Origin: DASYAE01 sp036501535
Lineage (GTDB): Bacteria; Actinomycetota; Actinomycetes; Streptomycetales; Catenulisporaceae
Reading direction: 5' to 3'
NCBI GenBank assembly: GCA_036501535.1
Contig: DASYAE010000220.1
Span: 1 to 14,916, forward strand
Length of the DNA: 14,916 nucleotides
Positions 6,795 through 13,803 of this stretch are shown piece by piece. Below the pieces are notes generated by a model. That model ran no database searches and was not told the DNA's origin. It worked only from the letters and a program-made list of their open reading frames with translations. The position numbers and the translations under genes were made by a program. Within the stretch, counting starts at the first letter, position 1, and every line of letters begins with the position of its first letter.

Positions 6795-7559
6795 ATGTCC
6801 GCCACCCTGGCACTGCCCTCGATGAAGATGACCGCCAAGAGCTACCGCGCGCTGACCGCCATGCACGCCCGGCTGCTGTGGCGCGAGCCCGGCTCCTTCG
6901 CCTTCCTGGTCCTGCCGACCGTCATGATGGCGATCTTCGGCAACGTCCCCGGGTTCAAGAAGCCGCAGGCGTCCCTCGGCGGGCGCACCGTGCTCGACGT
7001 CTACGTCCCGACCATCGCCGCGATCATCCCGCTGCTGCTGGCGCTGACCGTGCTGCCCAGCATGATGGCGATGTTCCGGGAGAAGAGCGCGCTGCGCCGC
7101 TTCTCCGTCACCCCGACCTCCCCGGCCGCGATGCTGGCCGCGCTGCTCGCGGTCGTCGTCGCCCTGGCCGTGATCGGCGTCGCCGCGGTCATCGCGGTCG
7201 GCGGGCTGCTCTTCCACGTGACCGCGCCGGGCAGCCTGGGCGCGGTGATCAGCTCCTTCGCGCTCGGCTCGACCGCGGTGCTGGCCCTCGGCCTCGTCGT
7301 CGCGGCCGTCGCGCCGACCAACGCGGTGGCCAGCGGGATCGGCGTTCCGATCATGATCCTCAACTTCCTCTTCAGCGGCCTGTACACACCGGTCGCCGTG
7401 ATGCCCCGGCTGATGCAGCAGATCGGCGAGTTCGTCCCCTTCGGCGCGGTGATGGACGCCTGGGCCGGCGAGGGGCGGCTGTGGCAGCACCTGCTGGTGC
7501 TGGCTGGCTACACTCTCGTCGGGGGCCTGGCGGCCGCGAGACTCTTCCGGTGGGAATGA
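6795..7559 (+). CDS. ABC-2 type transporter permease (DrrB-like)
   Basis: A 254-residue membrane subunit with about six hydrophobic segments (34-52, 68-92, 112-139, 148-172, 178-198, 231-250). The cytoplasmic FREKSALRRFSVTPTSP segment (94-110) is the expected coupling motif. NFLFSGLYTPVAVMPRLMQ (190-208) and VPFGAVMDAWAGEG are typical of DrrB-type exporters. ATG at 6795 follows GTGAGG, 14 nt after the ATPase stop. The kinase gene starts 7 nt after its stop. The whole set looks like one transcript. Exporter role is firm; substrate is unknown. Confidence 0.92.
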   Translation: MSATLALPSMKMTAKSYRALTAMHARLLWREPGSFAFLVLPTVMMAIFGNVPGFKKPQASLGGRTVLDVYVPTIAAIIPLLLALTVLPSMMAMFREKSALRRFSVTPTSPAAMLAALLAVVVALAVIGVAAVIAVGGLLFHVTAPGSLGAVISSFALGSTAVLALGLVVAAVAPTNAVASGIGVPIMILNFLFSGLYTPVAVMPRLMQQIGEFVPFGAVMDAWAGEGRLWQHLLVLAGYTLVGGLAAARLFRWE

Positions 7560-7566
7560 CAGCGTC

Positions 7567-8877
7567 ATGACGCAGAGCGCAGCGGCCGATCCGCGCACCC
7601 GGATGATCCGGGCGGCCGAGAAGTACATGCCCTACCTCGGCCTGGCCGTCGCGCTCCTGCTGGCGATGGCCGCCGGGCGCGGCGGCGCCGCCACGAAGGG
7701 GGCGCTGCTCGGCATCTCCGCGGCGGCCCTCCTGTGGATGCTGTGCTTGAAAGTGCCGACCGGGGGCGAGGTCGAGCACTCGGTGCGGGGGGTCGTCTAC
7801 GGCGTCGGCCTCGAGCTCATGGTCGTCGTGCTGATCCTGATCAACCCCTGGTACGGGTTCTTCGGCTTCACCGGGTATCTGAACGTGGGCCTGATGCCCG
7901 GCCTGTGGAAGATCCCGCTGCTCGTGACCAACGCCGCGGCGATGGCAGTCTCGTACGTCGGCGGGCTCTGGAACATCCACGGGCTGGGCATCGTGCTGTG
8001 GGCCGTGCTGTCCGTGGTGAACGTGGGCATCGCCGGCGCGATGACCTACGCCTGGCTGCTCGACGAGCAGCAGAGCGCCGGCCGGGTGCGCACTATCGAC
8101 GCGCTGGGCGAGGCGAACCGGCGGCTCGAGACGATGATGGAGGAGAACGCCGGCCTGCACGCGCAGCTGGTCGCGCAGGCCCGCGAGGCCGGGATGCTGG
8201 ACGAGCGCCAGCGCATGGCGGGGGAGATCCACGACACCATCGCCCAGGGCCTGACCGGCATCGTCGCGCAGCTGGAGGCGGCCGAGCGCGGCGACGCCGA
8301 TCCGGAGCGCCGGCGCCGGCACATGGGGCTGGCCCGCGACCTGGCCCGGGAGAGCCTGGCCGAGGCGCGCCGCTCGGTCCAGGCGCTGCGGCCCGGCCCG
8401 CTCGAGGACGCCCGGCTGCCCGAAGCGCTCTCGGAACTGGTGCGCCGGTGGACCGAGACCTCCGGCGTCCCGGTGCGGCTCGAGGTGGACGGCGCCGCGA
8501 TCCCGCTCCAGCCGGCGCTCGAGGTGGTGCTGTTCCGGGCGGCGCAGGAGTCGCTGGCCAACATCGCGAAGCACGCCAACGCGAACCGGGCCGGGATCAC
8601 CCTGTCCTACACCTACGATGTCGTGGTCCTCGACGTGCTCGACGACGGCGCCGGATTCGACCCCGCCGCAGCCGGATCCGCGGAGCCGCCGGCCGCGGCG
8701 GACGCGCCCGGCCCGGCCGGCCCGGCCGTCCCGAACGGCAACGGCTACGGCCTGTCCGCGATGAGGCAGCGGCTGCGGCAGGTCGGCGGCACGCTGGAGA
8801 TCGAGAGCACCCCCGGCGACGGGACGACCGTCAGCGCGAGCGTTCCGACGCTGCGACGTGTGGAGGGAGACGCATGA
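7567..8877 (+). CDS. NarL-family sensor histidine kinase
   Basis: A 436-residue membrane kinase that phosphorylates the response regulator encoded next. The N-terminal half has about five to six hydrophobic segments (about 21-38, 46-63, 73-93, 116-134, 138-165). A short coiled coil follows (175-212). The HisKA_3 dimerisation domain has DERQRMAGEIHDTIAQGL (212-229) with phospho-acceptor His222. The HATPase domain shows the N-box QESLANIAKHA (327-337), DDGAGFDP (359-366) and GNGYGLSAM (391-399). Between the last two is an unusually long Ala/Pro/Gly-rich ATP-lid insert (367-390). No extracellular sensor domain is visible, so the signal may be sensed in the membrane or through the exporter. ATG at 7567 lies 7 nt after the permease stop and has only a weak ribosome site. 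The stop overlaps the next gene by ATGA. Confidence 0.94.
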   Translation: MTQSAAADPRTRMIRAAEKYMPYLGLAVALLLAMAAGRGGAATKGALLGISAAALLWMLCLKVPTGGEVEHSVRGVVYGVGLELMVVVLILINPWYGFFGFTGYLNVGLMPGLWKIPLLVTNAAAMAVSYVGGLWNIHGLGIVLWAVLSVVNVGIAGAMTYAWLLDEQQSAGRVRTIDALGEANRRLETMMEENAGLHAQLVAQAREAGMLDERQRMAGEIHDTIAQGLTGIVAQLEAAERGDADPERRRRHMGLARDLARESLAEARRSVQALRPGPLEDARLPEALSELVRRWTETSGVPVRLEVDGAAIPLQPALEVVLFRAAQESLANIAKHANANRAGITLSYTYDVVVLDVLDDGAGFDPAAAGSAEPPAAADAPGPAGPAVPNGNGYGLSAMRQRLRQVGGTLEIESTPGDGTTVSASVPTLRRVEGDA

Positions 8878-9539
8878 CCGGCGCGGACGCGGACGCGGAC
8901 GGACCGGCGGCCCCGATCAGGCTGCTGATCGTGGACGACCACCCGATCGTGCGGGACGGCCTGCGCGCCGCCTTCGAGGACGACCCGGCCTTCGCGGTCG
9001 CCGGGCAGGCCGCGGACGGCGCCGAGGCGGTGCGGCTGGCCGCCGACCTCGAGGTGGACGTGGTGCTGATGGACCTGCGGATGCCGAAGATGGGCGGCGT
9101 CGAGGCGATCCGGCTGCTGCGCGAGCGCCGGCCCGAGATCAGAGTGCTCGTGCTGACCACCTTCGACAGCGACGCGGACGTGCTGCCCGCGGTCGAGGCC
9201 GGCGCGACCGGTTATCTGCTCAAGGACGCGCCGCGGGACGAACTGCTGCGCGCCGTCCGCGCGGCGCGCCAGGGCCAGGCGGTGCTCGCGCCGTCGGTCG
9301 CCCAGAAGCTGCTCGGCCGCATGCGCGCCCCCGAGCCGGCCGAGCAGCCGCTGACCGAGCGGGAGCTGAAAGTGCTGCGCCTGGTCGCCGCGGGCACGAC
9401 CAACCGCGAGGCGGCCCGGCAGCTTTTCATCAGCGAGGCCACCGTGAAGACCCACCTGCTGCACGTCTACGCCAAGCTCGGCGCGCGCGACCGGGCGGCC
9501 GCCGTCGCCGAGGCCTACAAGCGGGGGCTGCTTTCCTGA
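8874..9539 (+). CDS. NarL/LuxR-family response regulator
   Basis: A 221-residue two-domain regulator. The receiver domain (about 15-130) has the acidic pair Asp21/Asp22, phospho-acceptor Asp67 in LMDLRMP, Thr95 and Lys117 in GYLLKD. The LuxR-type helix-turn-helix (about 155-217) reads LTERELKVLRLVAAG, then REAARQLFISEATVKTHLLHVYAKLG. ATG at 8874 overlaps the kinase stop (ATGA) and follows GGAGGGA. Codons 4-9 are three Ala-Asp pairs from a hexanucleotide tandem repeat. The likely target is its own exporter operon, by analogy with similar ABC/two-component clusters. Confidence 0.95.
   Translation: MTGADADADGPAAPIRLLIVDDHPIVRDGLRAAFEDDPAFAVAGQAADGAEAVRLAADLEVDVVLMDLRMPKMGGVEAIRLLRERRPEIRVLVLTTFDSDADVLPAVEAGATGYLLKDAPRDELLRAVRAARQGQAVLAPSVAQKLLGRMRAPEPAEQPLTERELKVLRLVAAGTTNREAARQLFISEATVKTHLLHVYAKLGARDRAAAVAEAYKRGLLS
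8883..8900 (+). repeat. Three tandem GCGGAC units in response regulator
   Basis: Three exact GCGGAC copies encode Ala-Asp repeated in the N-terminal extension before the receiver domain. Copy-number slippage would keep the frame. Confidence 0.8.
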
Positions 9540-9586
9540 GCTGCCTGAGTGCAGCGCTCCGGCGCGGGGATTAGGGCGGGAACTAC

Positions 9587-9595
9587 TTATCCACA
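9587..9595 (+). other. Single perfect DnaA-box-like sequence
   Basis: TTATCCACA equals the classical DnaA box and fits the looser actinobacterial form. It stands alone in the 156-bp gap between the response regulator and ppa, so it is not an origin. It may titrate DnaA or be chance. Confidence 0.3.
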
Positions 9596-9651
9596 GATTC
9601 GGGAGAATTGCCGCGAAAGGGCTTGACAGCTGGCAGAATTGGTGTCGGGGA

Positions 9652-9674
9652 GGCCCCCTGGGTGGGTGGGGGCC
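9652..9674. terminator. GC hairpin between convergent genes
   Basis: GGCCCCC (9652-9658) pairs perfectly with GGGGGCC (9668-9674) across a 9-nt loop TGGGTGGGT. It lies between the response regulator stop (9539) and the ppa stop (9696), 21 bp from the latter. It could stop transcription from both sides. There is no strong T tract, only CGTTTCC on the plus side. Confidence 0.5.
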
Positions 9675-9695
9675 CGTTTCCGGCGGCGCTCGTGC

Positions 9696-10223
9696 TCAGT
9701 GCTCGTCCTCAGCGCCCGCGCCGTGCTCGTGCTCCTCGCCGCCGGCCTCGGCGAACCGCAGCCGGGAGCGGCGGATCTCCTCCTCGGCCTCGGCCCGGCC
9801 GACCCAGGTCGCGCCCTCGACCGACTTGCCCGGCTCCAGGTCCTTGTAGACCTCGAAGAAGTGCTGGATCTCCAGCCGGTCGAACTCGGGCACGTGGTGG
9901 ATGTCCCTTATGTGCTCGACCCGGGGGTCGCTCGCCGGGACGCACAGCACCTTGTCGTCCCCGCCCTTCTCGTCCGTCATCCGGAACATGCCGATCGCCC
10001 GGCTCAGGATCAGGCAGCCGGGGAACGTCGGCTCCTCGAGCAGCACCAGCGCGTCCAGCGGGTCGCCGTCCAGGCCGAGGGTGTCCTCGATGTAGCCGTA
10101 GTCGGAGGGATAGCGGGTCGAGGTGAACAGCATCCGGTCCAGCCTTATCCGGCCGGACTTGTGGTCCACCTCGTACTTGTTGCGCTGACCCTTCGGGATC
10201 TCGATCAGGACGTCGAACTCCAT
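9696..10223 (-). CDS. ppa: Inorganic pyrophosphatase
   Basis: Cytoplasmic family I soluble pyrophosphatase, 175 residues, which splits pyrophosphate to phosphate and so pulls biosynthetic reactions forward. It has the N-terminal EIPKGQRNKYEVD (8-20), FTSTRYPSDYGYIEDT (33-48), and the metal-binding signature DGDPLDALVL (52-61) with Asp52, Asp54 and Asp57. Downstream, DDKVLCVPASDP and FFEVYKDLEPGKSVE follow as expected. The tail is rich in Glu, His and Asp (EEHEHGAGAEDEH) and lies beyond the fold. ATG at 10221-10223 follows AAGGAG. The gene converges on the response regulator and diverges from the DUF2342 gene. Identification is firm. Confidence 0.98.
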   Translation of the reverse strand: MEFDVLIEIPKGQRNKYEVDHKSGRIRLDRMLFTSTRYPSDYGYIEDTLGLDGDPLDALVLLEEPTFPGCLILSRAIGMFRMTDEKGGDDKVLCVPASDPRVEHIRDIHHVPEFDRLEIQHFFEVYKDLEPGKSVEGATWVGRAEAEEEIRRSRLRFAEAGGEEHEHGAGAEDEH

Positions 10224-10257
10224 CAGTTCTCCTTGGAGAGGGGTCAGTCACGCCAGC

Positions 10258-10317
10258 GTCGTCTCAGGCGAAGTCGTCTTAGGGAAACAGTGCATCGGCG
10301 CTCCGGTTGCCGGCAAC
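10258..10317. promoter_or_regulatory. ppa upstream region with direct repeat and palindrome
   Basis: An 11-bp direct repeat, GTCGTCTCAGG (10258-10268) and GTCGTCTTAGG (10273-10283), 10 of 11 identical with starts 15 bp apart, lies 35-60 bp before the ppa start. A perfect 12-bp palindrome GTTGCCGGCAAC is at 10306-10317. No clear -35/-10 pair for ppa was found nearby. The role is unknown. Confidence 0.35.
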
Positions 10318-10453
10318 AAGTGTCCCGTACCGCGCGACATGGTCGCGGCGGGAAGCGCCGGTCAGTGATCAACGCAACACCGGGCCGGACCGCCGTGCTC
10401 CCGGATCACCCATCTCGGTTCGCCTGAACCGCTTTAGAGCGCCCCGCACGGGA

Positions 10454-10466
10454 TACCTTCAAGGTG
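10454..10466 (+). promoter_or_regulatory. Candidate -10 for leaderless DUF2342 gene
   Basis: TACCTT (10454-10459) fits TAnnnT and ends 6 nt before the GTG at 10466, the spacing expected if transcription starts at the GTG. The AAGGT directly touching the GTG is too close to serve as a ribosome site. No good -35 is visible. Confidence 0.4.
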
Positions 10467-11680
10467 TGTCGACTGATGAACTGATCGACTGGTCCGCGGC
10501 CGCGACGACGGCGCGCCGGCTGGCCAGGCCGGGCCCGGCGGTCAGTGTGCGGCAGGCCGCGACCGCCGTGGCGGAGCTGCGCGAGCGCGCCCGGCTGGCC
10601 CAGAGCCATGTGCGCGACTTCACCGGGCTCGAGGTGACCGGGCCCGACTCGCCGGTGCTCGTCATCGACCGGGGCGGCTGGATAAATGCCAACCTCGGCG
10701 CGGTGCGCACCCTGTCCGCGCCGCTGGCCGAGAAGGTCCGGCAGTGGCGCGAGGCGGTGGAGTCGGGCGGGCTGCGCTCGGCCGCGGAGACCGTGGGGGC
10801 GAAGCTCACCGGGCTTGAGCTCGGAACCGCGCTCGCCTACCTCTCCCAGCGGGTGCTCGGCCAGTTCGACCCGTTCGGCCCAGCCGACCCGGCCGCCGGG
10901 TCCGGCCATCCGAGCGACCGGGGGGCCAACGGCCACGAGGCGGACGGCAACGGCGCGCCACGCCGCGCGCCCGGCCGCCTCCTGCTGGTCGCGCCCAACA
11001 TCGTGCAGGTCGAGCGGGAGCTCGGTGTCGACCCGGGCGACTTCCGGCTCTGGGTCTGCCTGCACGAGGAGACCCACCGGGTCCAGTTCGGCGCGGTGCC
11101 CTGGCTGCGCGACCACCTGCTCGGCGAAATCGGCACGCTGGTCGCCGAACTCGACGTCGAGCCCTCCGCGTTCGCCGAACGGCTGCGCGCGGCGGTGCGC
11201 GGCGCCCTCTCCCCGGCGGCACGAAACGCCGGCGTACCGGCCGATCGAGTGGGTGAAGGCGGCGGCGCCGTGCCCTCCGGCGTCAGGTCGTCGTTGCTCG
11301 ACGTGGTTCGCACGCCCGAACAGCGCGCCGTGTTCGACCGGCTCACCGCCGTCATGACGCTGCTCGAAGGGCACGCGAGCCATGTGATGGACGGGGTCGG
11401 CCCGCAGGTCGTGCCCTCGGTCGCGGAGATCAGCCGGGAGTTCGGCAAGCGCAGGGCCAGGATCCGGCCGGGACCCGAGACCCTGCTGCGCAAGCTGCTC
11501 GGGATCGACGCCAAGATGCGGCAGTACCGCGACGGCGAGCGGTTCGTCGAGGCGGTCGTGGAGCAGGTCGGCATGGACGGCTTCAACCGCGTCTGGACCT
11601 CGCCGAACACCCTGCCGACCCGGGCGGAGATCGGCGAGCCGGGGGCCTGGATCCGGCGGGTCGCGGCGCGCCGCGCCTGA
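10466..11680 (+). CDS. Zinc-dependent metalloprotease-like protein, DUF2342 / F420-associated family
   Basis: A 404-residue protein of the actinobacterial DUF2342 family, annotated by protein databases as putative zinc metalloprotease or coenzyme-F420-associated. It contains HEETH (200-204) in CLHEETHRVQF, an HExxH zinc motif, and EGHASHVMD (301-309), which could supply a third ligand. Other family-like parts are VIDRGGWINANL (67-78), LLLVAPNIVQVERELGVD (172-189) and the C-terminal FNRVWTSPNTLPTRAEIGEPGAWIRR, split here as FNRVW, SPNTLPTRAEI and PGAWIRR. Residues 139-169 are a Gly/Ala/Pro-rich low-complexity insert. GTG at 10466 is chosen because homology starts there; translation may be leaderless. 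It precedes tilS by 59 bp, as in the conserved actinobacterial neighbourhood. Enzymatic activity is not established. Confidence 0.88.
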   Translation: MSTDELIDWSAAATTARRLARPGPAVSVRQAATAVAELRERARLAQSHVRDFTGLEVTGPDSPVLVIDRGGWINANLGAVRTLSAPLAEKVRQWREAVESGGLRSAAETVGAKLTGLELGTALAYLSQRVLGQFDPFGPADPAAGSGHPSDRGANGHEADGNGAPRRAPGRLLLVAPNIVQVERELGVDPGDFRLWVCLHEETHRVQFGAVPWLRDHLLGEIGTLVAELDVEPSAFAERLRAAVRGALSPAARNAGVPADRVGEGGGAVPSGVRSSLLDVVRTPEQRAVFDRLTAVMTLLEGHASHVMDGVGPQVVPSVAEISREFGKRRARIRPGPETLLRKLLGIDAKMRQYRDGERFVEAVVEQVGMDGFNRVWTSPNTLPTRAEIGEPGAWIRRVAARRA

Positions 11681-11739
11681 CCGGGCGCGCGGTCCCCGTC
11701 CCGGCCGCGGTCGGACCTGCTGTGAGGAGTGTTCGGATT

Positions 11740-12783
11740 ATGGGACCGGTACCGGAAGTCGCCGCGATACGACGGGCCGTGCGCCGCGCGGTCGACGACC
11801 ACGAGCCGGGCGACCTCGTCCTGGTCGCCTGCTCCGGCGGGGCCGACTCGCTGGCCCTGGCCTGCGCGGCCGGCTTCGTCGCGGCCCGGCTCGGCCTGCG
11901 CTGCGGCGCGGTCACCGTGGACCACGGGTTGCAGGAGGGGTCGGCCGAGCGCGCCGCCGACCTGGTCCGGCTGCTGGTCCAGCGCGGTCTCGACCCGGTG
12001 CAGTCGGTCGCGGTCACCGTCGGCCGCAGCGGCGGTCCGGAGGCCGCCGCCCGCGAAGCCCGTTACACAGCCCTCGACGACTGGGCCGAACGGCTGGGGG
12101 CTCGCAGCATGCTGCTCGGCCACACGAGGGACGATCAAGCCGAGACCGTGCTGCTCGGCCTCGCCCGCGGATCGGGCGCCCGGTCGCTGGCCGGGATGCC
12201 GGCCAGATTCGGCCCGCAGGACCGCTACCGCCGGCCGCTGCTCGACCTGCCCCGCGCCACCACGCAGGCCGCCTGCGCCGCCGAAGGCGTGACGCCGTGG
12301 CAGGACCCGCACAACTCCGACCCCGCGTACACGCGCTCCCGCATCCGCGGCACCCTGCTGCCCGCCATCCGCGACACCCTCGGCCCCGGAATGCCCGAAG
12401 CCCTCGCCCGCACCGCCCGGATGCTGCGTGAGGACACCGAGGCGCTCGACGGCTGGGCCGAGCGCGCTTACGACGAAGCCCGGCACCCCGAGGGCGGCCT
12501 GGACACCGCGAGCCTCATGACTTTGCCCACAGCGGTGCGCCGCCGGGTGATAAGGCTCGCCGCGCTCAAATCCGGCGCGCCTGCAGGCACATTGGCTGCG
12601 GTGCACATCGAGGCGGTGGACGCGTTAGTCACCGGCTGGCGCGGGCAGGGCCCGCTTCAGCTGCCCGGCCAGGTCGAGGTACGCCGTACGGGTGGCAGAC
12701 TTTCCTTCGGCGGGCAGCCCTCCGGCGAGAGCGGGGCATCGGGCCGGGCCGGACGCGCCAGATGCGCACCCGTGTCGGCATGA
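11740..12783 (+). CDS. tilS: tRNA(Ile)-lysidine synthetase
   Basis: A 347-residue N-type ATP pyrophosphatase that ligates lysine to C34 of the CAU-anticodon tRNA-Ile, changing it from Met to Ile decoding; essential in most bacteria. The PP-loop is SGGADS (32-37). VDHGLQEGSAERA (60-72), GHTRDDQAETVLLGLARGSG (127-146) and RSLAGMPA follow, all hallmarks. The TilS substrate-binding helical region spans about 240-320. The C-terminal tail is Gly/Ser-rich, and no large C-terminal domain is present, as in short actinobacterial forms. ATG at 11740 is chosen because GAGGAG lies 10 nt upstream; the earlier GTG at 11722 has the ribosome site inside it. It is followed by hpt after 104 bp. Confidence 0.97.
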   Translation: MGPVPEVAAIRRAVRRAVDDHEPGDLVLVACSGGADSLALACAAGFVAARLGLRCGAVTVDHGLQEGSAERAADLVRLLVQRGLDPVQSVAVTVGRSGGPEAAAREARYTALDDWAERLGARSMLLGHTRDDQAETVLLGLARGSGARSLAGMPARFGPQDRYRRPLLDLPRATTQAACAAEGVTPWQDPHNSDPAYTRSRIRGTLLPAIRDTLGPGMPEALARTARMLREDTEALDGWAERAYDEARHPEGGLDTASLMTLPTAVRRRVIRLAALKSGAPAGTLAAVHIEAVDALVTGWRGQGPLQLPGQVEVRRTGGRLSFGGQPSGESGASGRAGRARCAPVSA

Positions 12784-12887
12784 TCCACCCCCTCCATGCT
12801 TCGGTCCCCGGGGCGCGTCGCGCTCGCCACGACGAACGCGATCACGGCTCCTCCCGGGCCGGCCAGGACTTACGAGGAGAGTTCCCG

Positions 12888-13439
12888 GTGGACGAGAAAG
12901 ACATGGGCCAGGATCTCGAGCGGGTGCTGCTGACCAGGGCCGAGCTCGACGAGGCCGTCGACCGGCTGGCGGCCCGGATCGACGAGGACTACGACGGCCG
13001 CGAGCTGCTGCTGGTCGGCGTGCTCAAGGGCGCCGTGATGGTGATGGCCGACCTGTCCCGGGCGCTGCACAACCCGGCCACGATGGACTGGATGGCTGTC
13101 TCCTCCTACGGCGCCGGCACGAAGTCGTCCGGCGTGGTGCGGATCCTCAAGGACCTCGACGCGGACATCGCCGACCGGCACGTGCTGGTGGTCGAGGACA
13201 TCGTCGACTCCGGGCTGACCCTGTCCTGGCTGCTGTCCAACCTCAACTCGCGCCGCCCAGCCTCGCTGGAGGTCTGCGCCCTGCTGCGCAAGCCGGACGC
13301 GGCGAAGGTGCAGATCGACGTGAAGTACGTCGGCTTCGACATCCCGAACGAGTTCGTAGTCGGCTACGGGCTGGACTACGCGGAGAGGTATCGCAACTTA
13401 CCCTTCATCGCGACGCTCGCCCCGCACGTCTACTCCTGA
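12888..13439 (+). CDS. hpt: Hypoxanthine phosphoribosyltransferase
   Basis: A 183-residue purine salvage enzyme that converts hypoxanthine or guanine with PRPP to IMP or GMP in the cytoplasm. The PRPP loop is VLVVEDIVDSGLTL (99-112) with Glu103/Asp104. LVGVLKGAVMVMADL (42-56), the flexible-loop SSYGAGTKSSG (72-82) and KYVGFDIPNEFVVGYGLDYAERYRN, seen as VGFDIPNEFVVGYGLDY, are all present. GTG at 12888 follows GAGGAG by 8 nt; the open frame reaches further up, but without family similarity. Neighbours tilS and ftsH match the usual actinobacterial order. Length is normal. Confidence 0.97.
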   Translation: MDEKDMGQDLERVLLTRAELDEAVDRLAARIDEDYDGRELLLVGVLKGAVMVMADLSRALHNPATMDWMAVSSYGAGTKSSGVVRILKDLDADIADRHVLVVEDIVDSGLTLSWLLSNLNSRRPASLEVCALLRKPDAAKVQIDVKYVGFDIPNEFVVGYGLDYAERYRNLPFIATLAPHVYS

Positions 13440-13514
13440 TTCGGTCCCGAGCCGGCTGATCCGGGCCTCGTCCGGGCGGTTTCCGCGCACTGTCTGACTT
13501 CCGACCCGTCGTCC

Positions 13515-13542
13515 GGGAACGGATGCACCGCGTAGGATCGTT
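13515..13542 (+). promoter_or_regulatory. Candidate SigR/SigH-type (thiol-stress ECF sigma) promoter of ftsH
   Basis: GGGAAC (13515-13520), 18 nt, then CGTT (13539-13542) fits the actinobacterial SigR/SigH pattern GGAAY-N18-SGTT. A vegetative-looking TAGGAT (13533-13538) overlaps the same stretch but has no good -35. Transcription would start near 13549 and give an ftsH leader of about 255 nt. Pattern seen; sigma use inferred. Confidence 0.4.
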
Positions 13543-13595
13543 GCCAGGATGTCGGACGGCACCGCCTGTGCTCCATTCGGGGCGCGTCCCCCGTT

Positions 13596-13636
13596 TGCCC
13601 GACCGTCGGCCGCGTAGCCGGTCGGCTCGCCGGGCA
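13596..13636 (+). other. Stem-loop in the ftsH leader
   Basis: CCGACCG (13599-13605) pairs with CGGTCGG (13619-13625) over a 13-nt loop. Alternatively TGCCC pairs with GGGCA (13596-13600 / 13632-13636) enclosing GACCG/CGGTC, with an 8-nt bulge. The 364-bp gap 13440-13803 otherwise holds the promoter above, the hairpin before ftsH, and no convincing gene. Confidence 0.4.
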
Positions 13637-13772
13637 TCGCACGGGAGGCGGCGGCGACCGGCAGCGCTTCGAGCGGTAGGGCGGCCGATCCGGCGGCGTT
13701 GCCGCGACCAGCGCGATGAAGCGGTGCTGCGGCAGAAGCAGCGCTGCGCCTTGCCCACCGTGACGAGCCGGC

Positions 13773-13803
13773 AGAAGGGACGGGGCCGAAAGGCCCCGGA
13801 TCG
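13773..13803 (+). promoter_or_regulatory. SD-like sequence, GAAA-tetraloop hairpin and spacer before ftsH
   Basis: CGGGGCC (13781-13787) and GGCCCCG (13792-13798) form a perfect 7-bp stem capped by GAAA (13788-13791), a GNRA tetraloop. The hairpin ends 5 nt before the ftsH ATG, where a ribosome site would normally be. The nearest SD-like run, AGAAGGGA (13773-13780), touches the 5' base of the hairpin. Folding would shorten its effective distance to the ATG from 23 to 5 nt. This suggests structure-dependent initiation. Confidence 0.55.

Noticed and set aside
7734..8873. Upstream extension of the response regulator
   Set aside because: It is a shadow of the kinase gene; ATG at 8874 has a ribosome site and ATGA overlap.
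9587..9595. Replication origin
   Set aside because: There is only one DnaA box, with no cluster, no AT-rich unwinding stretch and no dnaA/dnaN nearby.
9623..9628. TTGACA as a plus-strand promoter -35
   Set aside because: No -10 lies at the right distance, and a transcript would run antisense into ppa.
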